Below, piece by piece: positions 52,081 through 63,298 of a stretch of 64,000 nt of DNA. A program made the position numbers and the translations under genes. The notes beneath the pieces were generated by a model. The model had not been told where the DNA came from. It searched no databases and saw only the letters and a list, made by a program, of their open reading frames with translations. The stretch is from Schizochytrium sp. CCTCC M209059. Taxonomy: Eukaryota; Sar; Bigyra; Thraustochytrida; Thraustochytriidae. The stretch's first letter is position 1. The number at the start of each line of letters is the position of its first letter. The stretch lies in the NCBI GenBank assembly GCA_000818945.1, contig KN805463.1:23301-87300 (forward strand). The letters run 5' to 3'.

Positions 52081-53310
52081 GGCGGCGACGCAGCTCCCGC
52101 GGTAGCAGATGATGTCGTAGCCGGGATCGTCGCCGTCGTCGATTGAGTCGTCGCTGTCGATAGATTCGTCCCCACCGCTGCTGCTGCTGCTGCTGCCAAG
52201 GTCGTCGTTGCGAGCGCCCTCGTCGATCGTGGGCTTGTTGCTGAAGCAGCCTGCACTCTGCGCGCGAGACTGCCTACGCTCTCGCGCAAGCTCGCGTGCT
52301 TTGTCGGCGCGCGATCGTCATGGCAGCAGCCTCGGCTCCTGCTGCTGCAGCGACGAAGGCATTCAATGAAAGAGATTTGTGTCAAACCACAAAAAGACGA
52401 CTCTTGTCAAACCTCTGTGTCTCTGACAGTTGTTTGCATGCGGCTCCGCTTGCTCCCCTCTCCTGTATCTGTCATTGGTAGTGTCGGCGCGCGTGTGCAC
52501 TACGAGGCATCAGTCCGTGGCAGTTGGAGGGAGAAGGGAAGAAGTGAGGAGACCCGTTTGGTCATCGGCTCGGTTGCCTGCTCGCCGTGGTTGCACGTTG
52601 CGGCAGTTGCCAGCTACCTTGGATTCATCGTTCGTGGGAGAATATCTTGACAACTGCAGTCTGCACTCCCGGCAGCCCTTTCGCTTGCTCCCTCGCTCGC
52701 CCAATCGCACGCTGCCCTGTGCGCGCGCGTGCGGGTCTCGCCTCTAACTGTTGTTGGTTCGGGCGCAGGCGCCGTGTTATGGGCCGCCCCGAACTTTTGA
52801 AAGCCCGCTGGTAGTGCTGCTGCTGCTAGGTCGGTCTTCGCGTCGCCTATAGGTGCACGGTCTTCAGCTGCATCGCGTCAAACTTATCGATCTTTTCTTG
52901 CTCTTGATTGAGCGCTGGCTGTTGCGATGCCCGAGAGATGATAGAGCAGGTTCCGGGGGAAAAGGTGGCGAGGCCACAACAGGGGCTTGACGTATAGGAT
53001 CACCATCATCATCGGCGAAGTAAGTGTCGCAGTGGGCAGTTGTCTTTGCAGCGACGATAATAACAAAGACTTGTGGCGTGGCGGTATAGCATTGAACGCG
53101 ACCAGCGGTGAGTTGAGCGCACGCACGTCGTTTTCTCCTGCAAAAAGGGTTGAAATAATGACGAGTCTTTTCGTGGCAAACATTCTCACTTGGTCCTTCT
53201 CTTGGGCCAGGCGAGTCAGACCAGGCTGCCTTGTGAGTCACGCAAATGACTTGGGCATCGGTGGCTAGCTTGCCACGCAGCAAGCTCGTTAAATGTGTCC
53301 ATGTCCACAT
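52081..53310. other. Region with a weak helicase-like remnant
   Basis: Mostly no gene. A (GCT)n run lies near 52175-52195 and a small GC-rich segment precedes 52330. On the minus strand at about 53300-52880, fragments LLRGKLATDAQV, DVRALNSPLVAFNAIPPR and a Leu/Pro tail, in different frames, loosely resemble the C-terminal half of Pif1-like helicases carried by some transposons. I regard this as a hint only. Confidence 0.25.
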
Positions 53311-53399
53311 CAGCCAAGTGTTTTATCCGCACGTTGCAAAGTGGATCATTGGTCCTTGCAAATGAACAAACAGCCAGTCACAATCGGCGAAAACGAAGA

Positions 53400-54270
53400 C
53401 TCGGCCAGTTACGTTCGACCTCTCTGTCTCATCGTCGAACGACGAAGCGCGGGGCGTCGCGGAGAGGCGAGGGGCGCGCCCACGCAGCGCGCGGGCCCGA
53501 TGGATGGTGTTGAGGGCCCGATGTCCGTAGGAAGGCGCGCGCACGTGGCAGGTCTCGCCGCAGCGCTTTTGCGCACGGAGCGGCTTGGAGCTGGATTGAG
53601 TCGACGACGATGAGAACGACGAGCAAAGGCGCGAAGGCGACGTGTCCAGGCGCGGGTGCCGGCGGCGCGAGCGAGAGAGCCAGGAGACAAGCGGGGAGGC
53701 TGAGTATGTTGAGCCGCAGTGGAGGCATGCGAATCAGAAAGACTGTCTTGCGCTGTCCGGCGTCTCGGCCTCTTGCGCAGCAACGAGGAAGGCGAAGAAG
53801 AGGCTGCCTCAGCGTCCAGGTGCCTTCTCGAGCGCTTGTGATCGAAAAAGACTCGAACGGCGTAGTGTGCAGGCGATTTGCACGAGGTTGCTTATGCGTG
53901 TGGTGGTCTTGCATCGAGCTCACGGTCAAGTTGGCTACAGTAAAGTCGATTGTTTTAAAGAAAGAAGTGCGGCTGCTAGCGCCAATCGCTTTTTCGATGC
54001 TGCCTCGAGGGGTAACGCGGGGCATCGATCCTCAAATTTACGCGGCCACGATCGCTGGCGCCAGAGGCTAAACTGCAGGCGCCATGTCGTCAAAGTCGTC
54101 GCTTGCTGCTGAGCCTCGTGCACGCGATAAAACCTCGACCCGTGGAAATGACCTCGTTCGGCGAAACGGGCTGTGCTCTTGTTGTTTCAGGTGACGAGCA
54201 AAGGCCAAAGAGCATCAAGGTTACGTGAGGAGACTTGGTAGTTGCACTGTGCGCTGGGACAATGTGTCTC
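53400..54270. repeat. Direct repeat, copy 1 of a ~2.2-kb-period pair
   Basis: Landmarks CTCTCTGTCTC, GCAGCGCGCGGG, GGCGGCGCGAGC, CAGCGTCCAGG, GAGCTCACGG-type and GACCTCGTTCGGCGA occur in the same order here and 2.21-2.23 kb downstream (55620-56400). Identity is moderate and there are many indels, so this is an old duplication. Open frames in it are Arg/Ala-rich and differ between copies, which argues against coding. Confidence 0.7.
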
Positions 54271-55599
54271 GTTGACAATGGCTTCTTGACTCACGAACTT
54301 GGACACTGAGCGCTCGAAGCGTGCTGCATTCAACATCATGAGAGCTACTTGGTCGCCTGTAATCTTGATCGCTTCACCCTGGCGTTCCCCAATTGAGTAA
54401 GCCAGAGGCATCTCTTGAAAGTCTCTCTGCAGGTCTGCTAGATGATCTCGCGTATTATTCGGACATCATCGTCGATTCGAGACACGGTCGCCGCCAGCCT
54501 TGCCAAAAGCTTGATTTTTTTTTACCTGAATATGTATGTGCCTACGCATGCGCGAGTTCGGGTCTTGCCGACCGGCTGACGTGCTACGTTGAGGCGCGTC
54601 ATTTACAAAAACACACCTAAGAAGAAGGCGCGACGAGCACGGGTGCTGCTTGCTGGACTTGAGCGAGACTGAAATGCGCCGCCGCGTTTCCGAGCTGAAA
54701 CAGCATTGGCCAGCTTGTCGAAGAAGCTCTCGACGATGATTTCAAAGACAATACAGTACCAGAGGAGGTAGCTTCAGGCTGATTCGTGGTCGTATGGCCA
54801 AAGTCAAATCGAAAATGAGAGACGGCGAGGACTCGATGGTTTTGATTGTTGACTGGTCTCGAAGATATGTGTATCTTTTCGCACGCTGGCGATTATCAGA
54901 GCAGTTCTGCTTGTAGAAGCTTTTCAACCCCAAATTACGACACACATGTATGAGCGTGGCGTCACGCAATACGTGCTTACACATCATGTGATCCTGTTCT
55001 CACTTGCCACTTGCTGTCATTCTTGCGACGCGTTAACGAAATGTCGGGGAAAAGAATCCGGCACGAGCTAGCACGTTGGGCGCAGCGCCAACTTCGTTTT
55101 GGCCCTTTTCTAGAGCGTAAGCATGGGGTCTGAGGTAGCACGAGACTTGGTACTCCTCAAGGCCGGGAGAGGCAACGTGAAGGAGGCTGGGATCCTCACT
55201 TAGATCTTCGCAAGAGGACCGCCCGAAATATTTTTTACCGCCATTTGCAGCAGCACTCTTAGCTTTGCGTGCTCTCGGCATCGCTCACGGCAAACCCAAC
55301 ACATGCGGAATTTTGCCACAATGACGGAGTCCGCCTTGATGATCTTGTTTGTGCCCGCACCAGCTTGAGCAGATCGAGGATGACTGTATCCTTCAACTCT
55401 GATGTCGAGCAGCCTCGATAGAAAGCGCTTTTCTAGGCGCCAAGCACGCCAGATCGGGCTGACTCGCGAGCGAGATGCATTCGAAGCGCCTGGCCTGCCC
55501 ATCCATCCTTGGCAAGTTCAAGTTCTTGCGAGCTTGCGCCAAGACTTGCGCTCGCCAAGTGATTTATTCGCGCTGCAAAAGTGGATTATGAAGTTGCAC
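54271..55599. other. Spacer within the repeat mosaic
   Basis: Short frames only. A minus-strand frame at 55033-55281 carries a Lys/Arg-rich start, and an adjacent fragment has Cys spacing (CWVCRERCREH). Neither is a recognisable gene. Confidence 0.4.
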
Positions 55600-56400
55600 C
55601 GCGCCGCTTGCCTTGTTCGTTGGCACTCACTGTCAAATTCCCTCTCTGTCTCGTTGTCGCAGCCGCAGACAGACCACGAAGACCGGTGCCGCGGAGACGC
55701 CAGGGTGCGCCAAGGCAGCGCGCGGGGCCGGCGGATGGCATCTGAACCCCGATGTGCCCGGGCGGGTGCGCGCTCGTGACAGGCCTCGCCTCAGCGTCTT
55801 GCTGCATCTCGGAGATGGATTGAGCCGACGAGGATGAGGAGGAGCGCGAAGGCGCGAAGGAGGCGTCTGCGGGCGCGGGTGCCGGCGGCGCGAGCAAGCC
55901 GCGAGAGGTGCGGGGGCTCAGATTGCGGTTGAGTTTTGACGAGCTGCGTGAATGGATGCGCGCGAGTCGAAAAGGTGGCCTCGCGCTGTCAGACGACTCA
56001 ACCTCACGTGCACTAGCAAGCAAGGCGAAGAAAAAATTCACGCAGCGTCCAGGGGCCCTGGCGAGTGCTTGCAGTCGAAGAAGGCCTGTGTGATGCAGCG
56101 CGGATGTGTTGTGCACGATGCTGCTCGAGCGCGCAATGGCCACGCACCAAGCTCACGGCTGAGTCGACTGCAGCATTTTTATTTCTTCTTTTCCCCTAAA
56201 TCGCGGCTGCTGTTGCTGATCGCCCTCTGTGCCGATGCTGCCCCCAAAGTTGACGCGGCAAAGATGGATCGCGTGAAGAAGCAAAAGCACCGGCGCCATG
56301 TGTCGATTGCGCAGCTCGCTCTTGCTTGACTCGCAAGAACTTTTGATGCTGGAGATGACCTCGTTCGGCGACGGTGACTGTGCTGTTGTCAATCGCAGCA
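55600..56400. repeat. Direct repeat, copy 2 of the ~2.2-kb-period pair
   Basis: This carries the same landmark order as 53400-54270. The similarity continues patchily past the copies: GGGTGCTGCTTGCT near 54640 recurs near 56810. Confidence 0.7.
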
Positions 56401-56464
56401 TGGCCTACGTTCGATGTTTCAACTTCAGTGGGAAAACATTGTAGCGGGCGCCGGCGTCATGTGC

Positions 56465-57195
56465 TGTGCTTGAAGTGTTGTCACCCGCTCACTGACCGGT
56501 AAACTTGAGTGAGAGCCGAGGCGGGCGTTGCGTGGCCACTTTGTCGCCTGCCGTCTTGTTTTCACCCATCCTAGTGTACCCGGTTAGAATTTCCCCCCAA
56601 ATGAAAAGAGCCAGAGGAGCTGGCCTTGGGCGTGAGTTTCATTGTCGTCTTAGGAAACAGTTGCCGCTCGCCTTGGCCGAGATGTGGCCCTTGTCGAGCT
56701 TGAGGTCTCTGTGCGAGAACTTGAATCTTGCAGACCCGGTCTGAGCTGCTTTTGAAGGCGAGTCCGATGCAGCAATGACGCGAGTAGGCGGCGTAAACAA
56801 ACGTGTGGGTGCTGCTTGCTTGACTTGAGAGAAGGCGAGGCCTGTGTCGTCATCGTTGTTGCGTCCTTGCGCCATATCGCACTTTTGGTCATGATTGGCC
56901 AAAGCCAGCTTGTCGTTTCCGGCTTATGCGACGCATCGAGTGACAGAGCGACGGCAAAGAAGGCATATTGGGGCTGGCTCGTGGCTGGTGCATGTGAAGC
57001 CAAGACGGACAATTGTGAGGCAGCCAGGGATCGCTGGCTCAACTCTCGTTCTTTAGTCCTGGGTCCAAGATGTTCGTCATCATTTGCGCTGACGCAGGTC
57101 CGGTAGCCTGGAGATATTCTGATGGATCAGCAGCGTGGCTTGCAAGGGTGAGATCTTGGCTGCCGTCGAAGTGCACGGAAGCGAGCAAGGTGAAG
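56465..57195. repeat. Dispersed ~730-bp repeat, copy 1
   Basis: From GTGCTTGAAGTGTTGTCACC to GGAAGCGAGCAAG this matches 63260-64000 in the same orientation with high identity (for example GACGGACAATTGTGAGGCAG, GGTCCAAGATGTTYGTCATC). It includes the last codons of the reading frame seen intact in the other copy (CLKCCHPLTDR then stop), but no upstream coding sequence. Confidence 0.93.
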
Positions 57196-57560
57196 GTGAA
57201 GAGTAGACTGGGCAGTTTTGGCAACGCGCACGCGAGAGCGCAGAGACAATGTCCGACCATGGACACAGAGCTTGTGAAAAATTGACAGGCATGTGGCTGC
57301 GCAGCGAGAGCAGCTTTGGCAGCATGGTGCTGGTGTAAGCCAAGGCAAGCGTTGTTGACGATGTCCAGTCGAGCTGATGAGGTGCGTTTTGTCCTGCTTT
57401 CGGCCTGCTAACAATGACGAATGAACTATAAATGTGCTTGCAAAGGCCAACATAGGTCTGGAGCTTGGCGTTGTGGCTTTTGTTTGGGTCTAACCACTGT
57501 TGTTGGAGAGAAATGCATGCTAGTGCCTCGATCCCTTTTTTTTTTAAATTGTCTCAAGCT
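57180..57560. repeat. Direct repeat, copy 1 of a ~1.5-kb-period pair
   Basis: Shared order with 58670-59050: AAGTGAAGA/AGGTGAAGA, GCAACGCNC, GCAGAGCTTGTG/ACAGAGCTTGTG, GTGTAAGYCAAGGC, then CCACTGTTSTTGGAGAGAAA and GCATGCTAGTGC. Moderate identity. Confidence 0.7.
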
Positions 57561-58238
57561 TATAGGTTTGTGTTGCTGCTTGCAGATGGAGCGGGCAGCG
57601 CTGAAAGACGTAGCGACGCCACACAACGCGTTTGTCCTGCGCAGAGAAGTGCCGCCTTCATGTTTGACTGGCGTGGGTAAAGAGCTCGTGCAGGCAGTGC
57701 TGTTGTTACAACAAGGAGCGACCTTGGAATTAAAAATATTTTAAATGAGGTGCGATCTTTTGCTGGCTTTGAGGCTCGAGATCGAGAGCGCGGGAGGGCA
57801 AAGCAAAGACAGGAGCAGGCAGCATAGGACTGGCGCCAGTGCTGAGCGTGGTTGCTTTTGCCATTGAAGGCTATGTGCGTCAGTGAAGGGTGGCTAAAGT
57901 TGACCAAAAAAAGACGGGGAAAAAAAAAGAAGAGAAAAAAGAAGAGCGAGTTGACGGCAAGCTTTGGCTGCGGCGCGAGCAAGCAAAAGGTACGCGCGTG
58001 GCAGCGCGAGACGGTGAAGGGCAAAAGCTAGTGCTGAAGCAAGCGCCAAGCTCATGAAAGAGGTCAGTGCCTCTGCAGTGGATGTGAAAAGCAGCTGTTT
58101 TTTGAGAAGATAGCGTTAGTCACGCTGGCTGGGCTTGTGCGCCGTAGATCTCGATATAAAGGCTGCAGATCGTCCGCGCACGGCGTGATCAAGCTTTTCG
58201 GGATTGTTTGAAGTCGTGACAGCATTCCTGCATGGATC

Positions 58239-58376
58239 AAGGGCGTTGGCGTTGCTCTCTGTATCGATTTTTTGCAAGAAGATAGGGTGCGCCTGGGTGA
58301 GCGAAGCAAGGGCGTTGGCATTGCTCTCTGTATCGATTTTTTGCAAGAAGATAGGGTGCGCCTGGGTGAGCGAAGC
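58239..58376. repeat. 69-bp tandem duplication (two near-identical copies)
   Basis: AAGGGCGTTGGCRTTGCTCT, then CTGTATCGATTTTTTGCAAG, then AAGATAGGGTGCGCCTGGGT. Starts are 58239 and 58308, with one base different in the sequence compared. This is a very recent event. Confidence 0.97.
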
Positions 58377-58669
58377 AGCTACGCAAGCCGCAGACATGCC
58401 AAGACGTGTGCGCTGAGCTGACTGGCATGCATGGGTAGTAGCCGATTTTCTCGCTTGTTTGCAAGATCATTGACGCAGGTTGCAGTTGTTGTTGGCGAGC
58501 AAGAGAGCCCAGGGCGCATGAAATGTGCAAAGTATTGGCTGGAAGAGCAGCTGTTCGGACAAGAATGAAAAAGGATGGCCAGCGAATGGTTTCATTCGCG
58601 TGTATTAGCAGCTTGCGTGAGAGCTAGGCTGTGGACCAGCGTTATACCAGCTGTGCTTGAGGTGCAAAA

Positions 58670-59050
58670 AGGCGAACAAGGTGTAAGTGAAGAATATGGC
58701 GCGTTTCTGGCAACGCTCGGCAGAGCACGCAAATGCTGCACGATCATGGTTGCAGAGCTTGTGGGAGACCAGAAAGCATGTGAAAGATCCGCGAGAGCAG
58801 TTCTGGCAGCGTGCTGCTTGTGTAAGTCAAGGCTAGCGTTGCGAGTGAGGTGCGGCTTGGCGGCTTGGTGTGCTATGGCCTGCTCGTGGCTTCAGAGCGA
58901 CGGCAGATGACCTGCAAATGAGCTTGCAAAGGCTAGCTCAAGTGTGTAGGTTGGCTCTATGGTTCTCGTTTGGATGGAGCCACTGTTCTTGGAGAGAAAA
59001 GCATGCTAGTGCGTTTGTCTCTATCCTTTTTCTGAAGTGCGTTTTTGCAC
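58670..59050. repeat. Direct repeat, copy 2 of the ~1.5-kb-period pair
   Basis: See the copy at 57180-57560 for the shared landmarks. A run of about 17 G follows at 59064-59080, which may be an assembly-sensitive site. Confidence 0.7.
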
Positions 59051-60884
59051 GATCTTTATGTCGGGGGGGGGGGGGGGGCGCTCCTGGTTTGCGCCCGTAT
59101 TGGTCATAAAAATTTGGACAAATTTGGGGCAATTGCGGCGTCTTTTGCACGGTCGCGTTGCCTATCTGCCATCAGGGCCTTTCGTCTAGACCAGGACCAG
59201 CCGAGCCGAGCCGAGGGCACGAACCAAAATGGACCGTTCAACTGCGCATTTTGACTATTTGCCATTCGAAGCCATTAGGGCCTTTTCATTTTCATTTTTT
59301 CCGGGACCGGTCGAGCCGGGGCACGAGCCAACATGGACCGTTCAAGTGCGCATGCAGTCCTTCAATGCGGGTCAACGAGATGGCTTGCTAGTGCAACAAG
59401 AGTGAGAAATCGTGCAGGCGCGATCGATGCCCAAGTCGACCTTGTAGGAAATGAAACGGATCGCATACGTATCGAAAAGGATGCCCGTGTACAAAGCTAT
59501 TAACCAGCGGAAATGTACGCGACAGGACCGCTGTCCATCGAGGCCGTGTGCAAGCTGTGGGGGCAGGCATTCGAGCAGACAGCGTTGCCATTCTCGGATT
59601 CAACTGAGTCATGTTGTGTCACAGTTGGCAGGCAGAGAGGGGCCAGGCAACTCGTAAGACGACAATGAGACGGCTCCGATGGACAGTTTTACAGAGATTT
59701 TGAATCGAATCCTCATCGCTCATCGCTGATGAGTCGCCTGAGGAGCGCGGCAACTGAATTCAGCCGCCATCCGATGAACTCGTTGCGAATTGCGCAAACA
59801 AGTTCCTTTCATACACCCTTGATCCGAACAATCACCTTTGCCATGCATGAGGTGTCTGCGGTGTTCTTTACAATCGTGATGGCATCGAGGAACTTATCGA
59901 CTCGAGCAGTCCAGTGTTCGATCCGATCGGATCCAGTCCTGACGGGTGGGCGAGGGGAAGCAGAACCCTCACTAAATTCGCGTCTGGAAGATGTCTCGTA
60001 GTTCATAGCAAAGGAGTGGCTGGCGGACAAGTGCAAGTTTACTAGCTGTGTGAGTATTGTGGCGTCTTTTGCACGGTTGCGTCGCATATCTGCTAAGGGG
60101 AGCCTTTCGTTTATTCCGGGACCAGCCGAACCGAGCCCGGGGCACGAGCCAACATGGACCGTTCAACTGCGTCCATCTGCCATTAGGACCAGCCGAGCCG
60201 TGGGCACAAGCCGACATGGACCAGCCGAGTCGGGGACACGAGCCAACATAAACCGTTCAACTGCGCATGCAAAGCCTTAACGCGGGTCAATGAGATGGCT
60301 TGCTGGTGCAACAAGAGTGAGGAATTGTGCAGGCGCAATTAATGCCCAAGTCGACCTTGCAGTGAATGTAACGAACCTGAAGCGGGTTTTTGCTCGTGGT
60401 TTGCGCCCGTATTGGGTATAATTTGAACAAGGAATTAAAAATTTGCGCGTCTTTTCCTCGGTGGCGTTGCCTAGTTGTCATTTAGGGCCTTTCGTTTATT
60501 CTGGAACCAGCCGAGCCGAGTCGGGGGCACGAGCCAGCATGGACCGTTCAACTGCGCACGCAATTTTTAAACGCGGGTCAATGAAATGGCTTGCTGGTGC
60601 AACAAGAGTGAGAAACCGTGCAGGCGCGATCAATGCCCAAGTCGACCTTGTAGTAAGTGTAACGGATCGCATACGTATCGAAAACCATGCCCGTGTGCCT
60701 CGCGCGGTCGGCGTCATTCTAGTGGACAAAGCTGTTCGTGCTGGTGAGGGGCAAACCAGCGGAAATGTACGCGACAGGACCGCTGTCCATCGAGGCCGTG
60801 TGCAAGCTGCGGGGGTAGGCATTCGCTGCCAATCTCGGGTTCAACTGAATCATGTTGTGTCACAGTCAGCAAACAGAGAGAGGC

Positions 60885-61040
60885 CGTGGAATGAGACGGC
60901 TCCAACGGATAAGTCGGTCAACTCGTAAGACGAACATGAGACGGCTCCTGTAAACGAGTCGGCTAACTCACAAGACGACAATGAGATGGCTCCAATCAAC
61001 AAGTCCAACTCGCAAGAGGACAATGAGGCGGCTCCATGAA
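60885..61040. repeat. ~51-bp minisatellite
   Basis: About four units of the form GACAATGAGACGGCTCC, then AAC/ATCAACAAGTCGGC, then TAACTCGCAAGAC, each diverged. A single unit is present in the other copy of the larger repeat near 59660. Confidence 0.85.
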
Positions 61041-61317
61041 TCGCCTGAGGAGCGCAGGAACTGGATCCAGCCGCCATCCGATGACCTCGTTGCAAATTGC
61101 GTAAACAAATTCCTTTCATACACCCTTGATGCGAACAATCACCATTGCCATGCATGTGGTGTCTGCGGCGTTCTCTACAATCGTGAAGGCATCGAAGAAC
61201 TTATCGACTCGAGCAGTCCAGTGTTCGATCCGATCGAATCCAGTCCTGACGGGTGCGCGAAGGGGAGCAGAACCCTCACTAAATTCGCGTCTGGAAGATG
61301 CTCGTAGTTCATAGCAA
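61034..61317 (+). pseudogene. Fragment of a Cys-containing coding sequence, possibly Helitron-type transposon
   Basis: The best-preserved copy reads DDLVANCVNKFLSYTLD, then HHCHACGVCGVLYNREGIEE, then LIDSSSPVFDPIESSPDG and a short tail. The copy at 59745-60000 gives the same protein text with one Cys codon changed to a stop; the third at 61455-61530 gives LYNRDGIAELIDSNSPVF. Most changes between copies are conservative, which implies past selection on the protein. The pattern of a Cys-pair module followed by short Leu/Pro-rich text before a truncated end recalls the region ahead of the helicase-like part in Helitron transposases. That identification is tentative. Confidence 0.4.
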
Positions 61318-61626
61318 AGGAGTGGCTGGCAGACAAGTGCAAGTTTGCTAGCTGTGTGGGCATTGCGGCGTCTTTTGCAAGGTTGCGTCGCCTATCTGCT
61401 AAAGGAAGCCTTTCGTTTATTCCGGAACCAGCCGAACCGAGCCCGGGGCACGAGCTCTTTACAATCGTGATGGCATCGCAGAACTTATTGACTCGAATAG
61501 TCCAGTATTCCATTTGATCGAACTCGGCCCTGACGTTTGCGCTGAGGGAAGCAGAACCCTCACTTAGTTTGCGTTCGGAAGATGCGTGTGTAGTTCATAG
61601 CAGAGGAATGGCTGGCGGCTAAGTGC

Positions 61627-61825
61627 AAGCTTGCAAGCTGTGTAGCGCCGACATGCGCAAAGGAGATGTTCCGTGGCCAGTAACATGCTTTTTCGAGATG
61701 GGTCCTGGACCTAGGCGCATGCATCAATAAAAGTTTGCAAGCTGTGAAGCGCCGACGTGGGCAAAGGAAATGTTCCGGCAAAAAGCTTTTTCAAGGTAGA
61801 CCCTGGACCTAGACCTATGCTCCCA
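61627..61825. repeat. ~104-bp tandem duplication
   Basis: AAGYTTGCAAGCTGTGWAGC, then GCCGAC, GGAAATGTTCCG-type and CCTGGACCTAG occurs at 61627 and again at about 61731. Confidence 0.85.
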
Positions 61826-62146
61826 GAGACTACGTTTGCAGAGGACCTACTGTTATCAAACTCCCGGCTCGTGGCATGGGCTTACAGAATGCGTTTCTAC
61901 TACAAGAACGCTTTCCATACGACCAGCTCTCCGGTTCATGTTTTATTGGCCCCATGGCGACCTCAACTACGGAGAAAGATACTAAATATAACTAATCATT
62001 CACTAGTTCACTGTAGCTCGGACTGAAAACGCACTTCAGATCGCGGGGTCTTCAGCCCCGCAGGGTATTTTTTGTTCTGCCGATGTTCCAAGAACGTTCC
62101 AAAATCATCCCGACTGGCAGCAGAAGAAGCAGACCCACAACGACCG

Positions 62147-63298
62147 ATGGAGTGGTGGCGGCGTCAGGAGGACAAGCACCCCCGCGCCGACGGGCGGCGG
62201 AGGGATGGGTGGGAGGGAGAGCTGGAGGGGGAGACGGATGAGGAGGCAGTGAAGGCGTACGTGCTGCCGGAGGAGGGCAAGCTTCGCGTCTTTCGATGCC
62301 CCGAGTGCGAGGTGCGCATCGCGCAGGAAGCAGACGTGTGCAGGCAGCCCTCCTTGAAGCGGTGGAAGCTGTCGGCCACGTTCACGCGGACATTTAACCT
62401 GGTGCGCGTGGGAGGTTCCGTGTGCTGTCTGCGGTGCGGTGCCGACCTCTTCCCGTTCGACGACAAGGACCCGGCGTTGCTCACCCTGCCACTGTACTGG
62501 GACGACAAGCGGGTGTTCAAGAAGACGGCGCTGAGGGCCACGGTGGTGCTGGACATGCCGTCACCTGGGGGACTCCTGTTGGACAGAAAGACAGGGAAGC
62601 CGCTCTTTGAAAGGCCCATTTCTGGTCTCTTGGAGAGAACCGTGGAGCTTGAGCAAGCTCTTGTCACATGTTCAAAAGGGCGCGATATTGTTGTGACTAT
62701 CCTCCTTAGGTACGGATTCTTTCCGGAGCACCACCAAGAAGGCTGGCGAGAAAGCACCAAGTTGGAGTACTACCGCAAGCTCTATCGCGATGCTGGGGCC
62801 AACTTTCACCTGATGCCGTACCCGGAGACCGTGGAGACACTGACGGCGCTACCTACGCAGGACCTGGGAATTTACCTGCTGTGGATGAAGGACGAGGGCA
62901 ACTTTATCCAGTGGACCGACTTTAACGCCGAGTACACGGAGCCAGGGTTTCTGAGCTTGTGGACGGCGTGTGGTGGCAACATGCTCTTCGGCAACTGCTT
63001 TTACCCCATGGTGCGGGCTGCTCGTCGGGAAGATCAAATTCAAGAACCATCAGGCGAGCTGGACAAGGAAGAATTCGCGCATAAATATGACAATCGACCG
63101 GATCGAGAAGTGGAGACGAATGCTCAGCCAGCATTTAGCCAGCTGGTGCGAGACGGCCACTACCTGGGTTTCTGGTCTAGCAAGGAAACCAAACTACCAG
63201 GGTACGTCCTGGAGAAGATAACAGCAGCGGCAGACTATCGGCTGTTGTACCCAAGGTGGCTGTGCTTGAATTGTTGTCACCCACTCACTGGCCGGTAA
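62147..63298 (+). CDS. Unknown protein with CxxC motifs, end overlapping a dispersed repeat
   Basis: 383 residues from the first ATG (62147); the frame is open 25 codons further but starts with TTG. After a charged N-terminus, residues 51-54 (CPEC) and 94-97 (CLRC, inside VCCLRCGADLFPFDD) form two CxxC pairs, a possible zinc ribbon. The middle is rich in aromatic and charged residues (WDDKRVFKKTALRATVVLDMP, YGFFPEHHQEGW). The protein ends CLNCCHPLTGR, a third CxxC group. I recognise no family. Codon use looks even and the frame is clean, unlike its decayed surroundings, so it is probably expressed or only recently inserted. Its last 12 or so codons and 3' flank belong to the repeat also found at 56465. 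It may therefore be carried by a mobile element, or its end was acquired by insertion of one. Confidence 0.7.
   Translation: MEWWRRQEDKHPRADGRRRDGWEGELEGETDEEAVKAYVLPEEGKLRVFRCPECEVRIAQEADVCRQPSLKRWKLSATFTRTFNLVRVGGSVCCLRCGADLFPFDDKDPALLTLPLYWDDKRVFKKTALRATVVLDMPSPGGLLLDRKTGKPLFERPISGLLERTVELEQALVTCSKGRDIVVTILLRYGFFPEHHQEGWRESTKLEYYRKLYRDAGANFHLMPYPETVETLTALPTQDLGIYLLWMKDEGNFIQWTDFNAEYTEPGFLSLWTACGGNMLFGNCFYPMVRAARREDQIQEPSGELDKEEFAHKYDNRPDREVETNAQPAFSQLVRDGHYLGFWSSKETKLPGYVLEKITAAADYRLLYPRWLCLNCCHPLTGR

Larger units (their letters stand above)
59130..61640 (+). repeat. Tandem repeat of ~1.2-1.3 kb units (two diverged copies plus partial third)
   Basis: Shared order: GGCGTCTTTTGC, then GCCTTTCGTTTATTC, ACCAGCCGA, GGGCACGAGCCA, CATGGACCGTTCAA, GCTTGCTGGTGCAACAAGAG, GATCGCATACGTATCGAAAA, GACAGGACCGCTGTCCATCG, then CGCCTGAGGAGCGC, TTCCTTTCATACACCCTTGA and GGAACTTATCGACTCGAGCA. 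Copies begin near 59135 and 60450 with related partial starts at 60058 and 61365. The second half recurs at 59745, 61035 and (partly) 61460. The offset is about 1295-1305 bp in the clearest parts. Confidence 0.9.
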
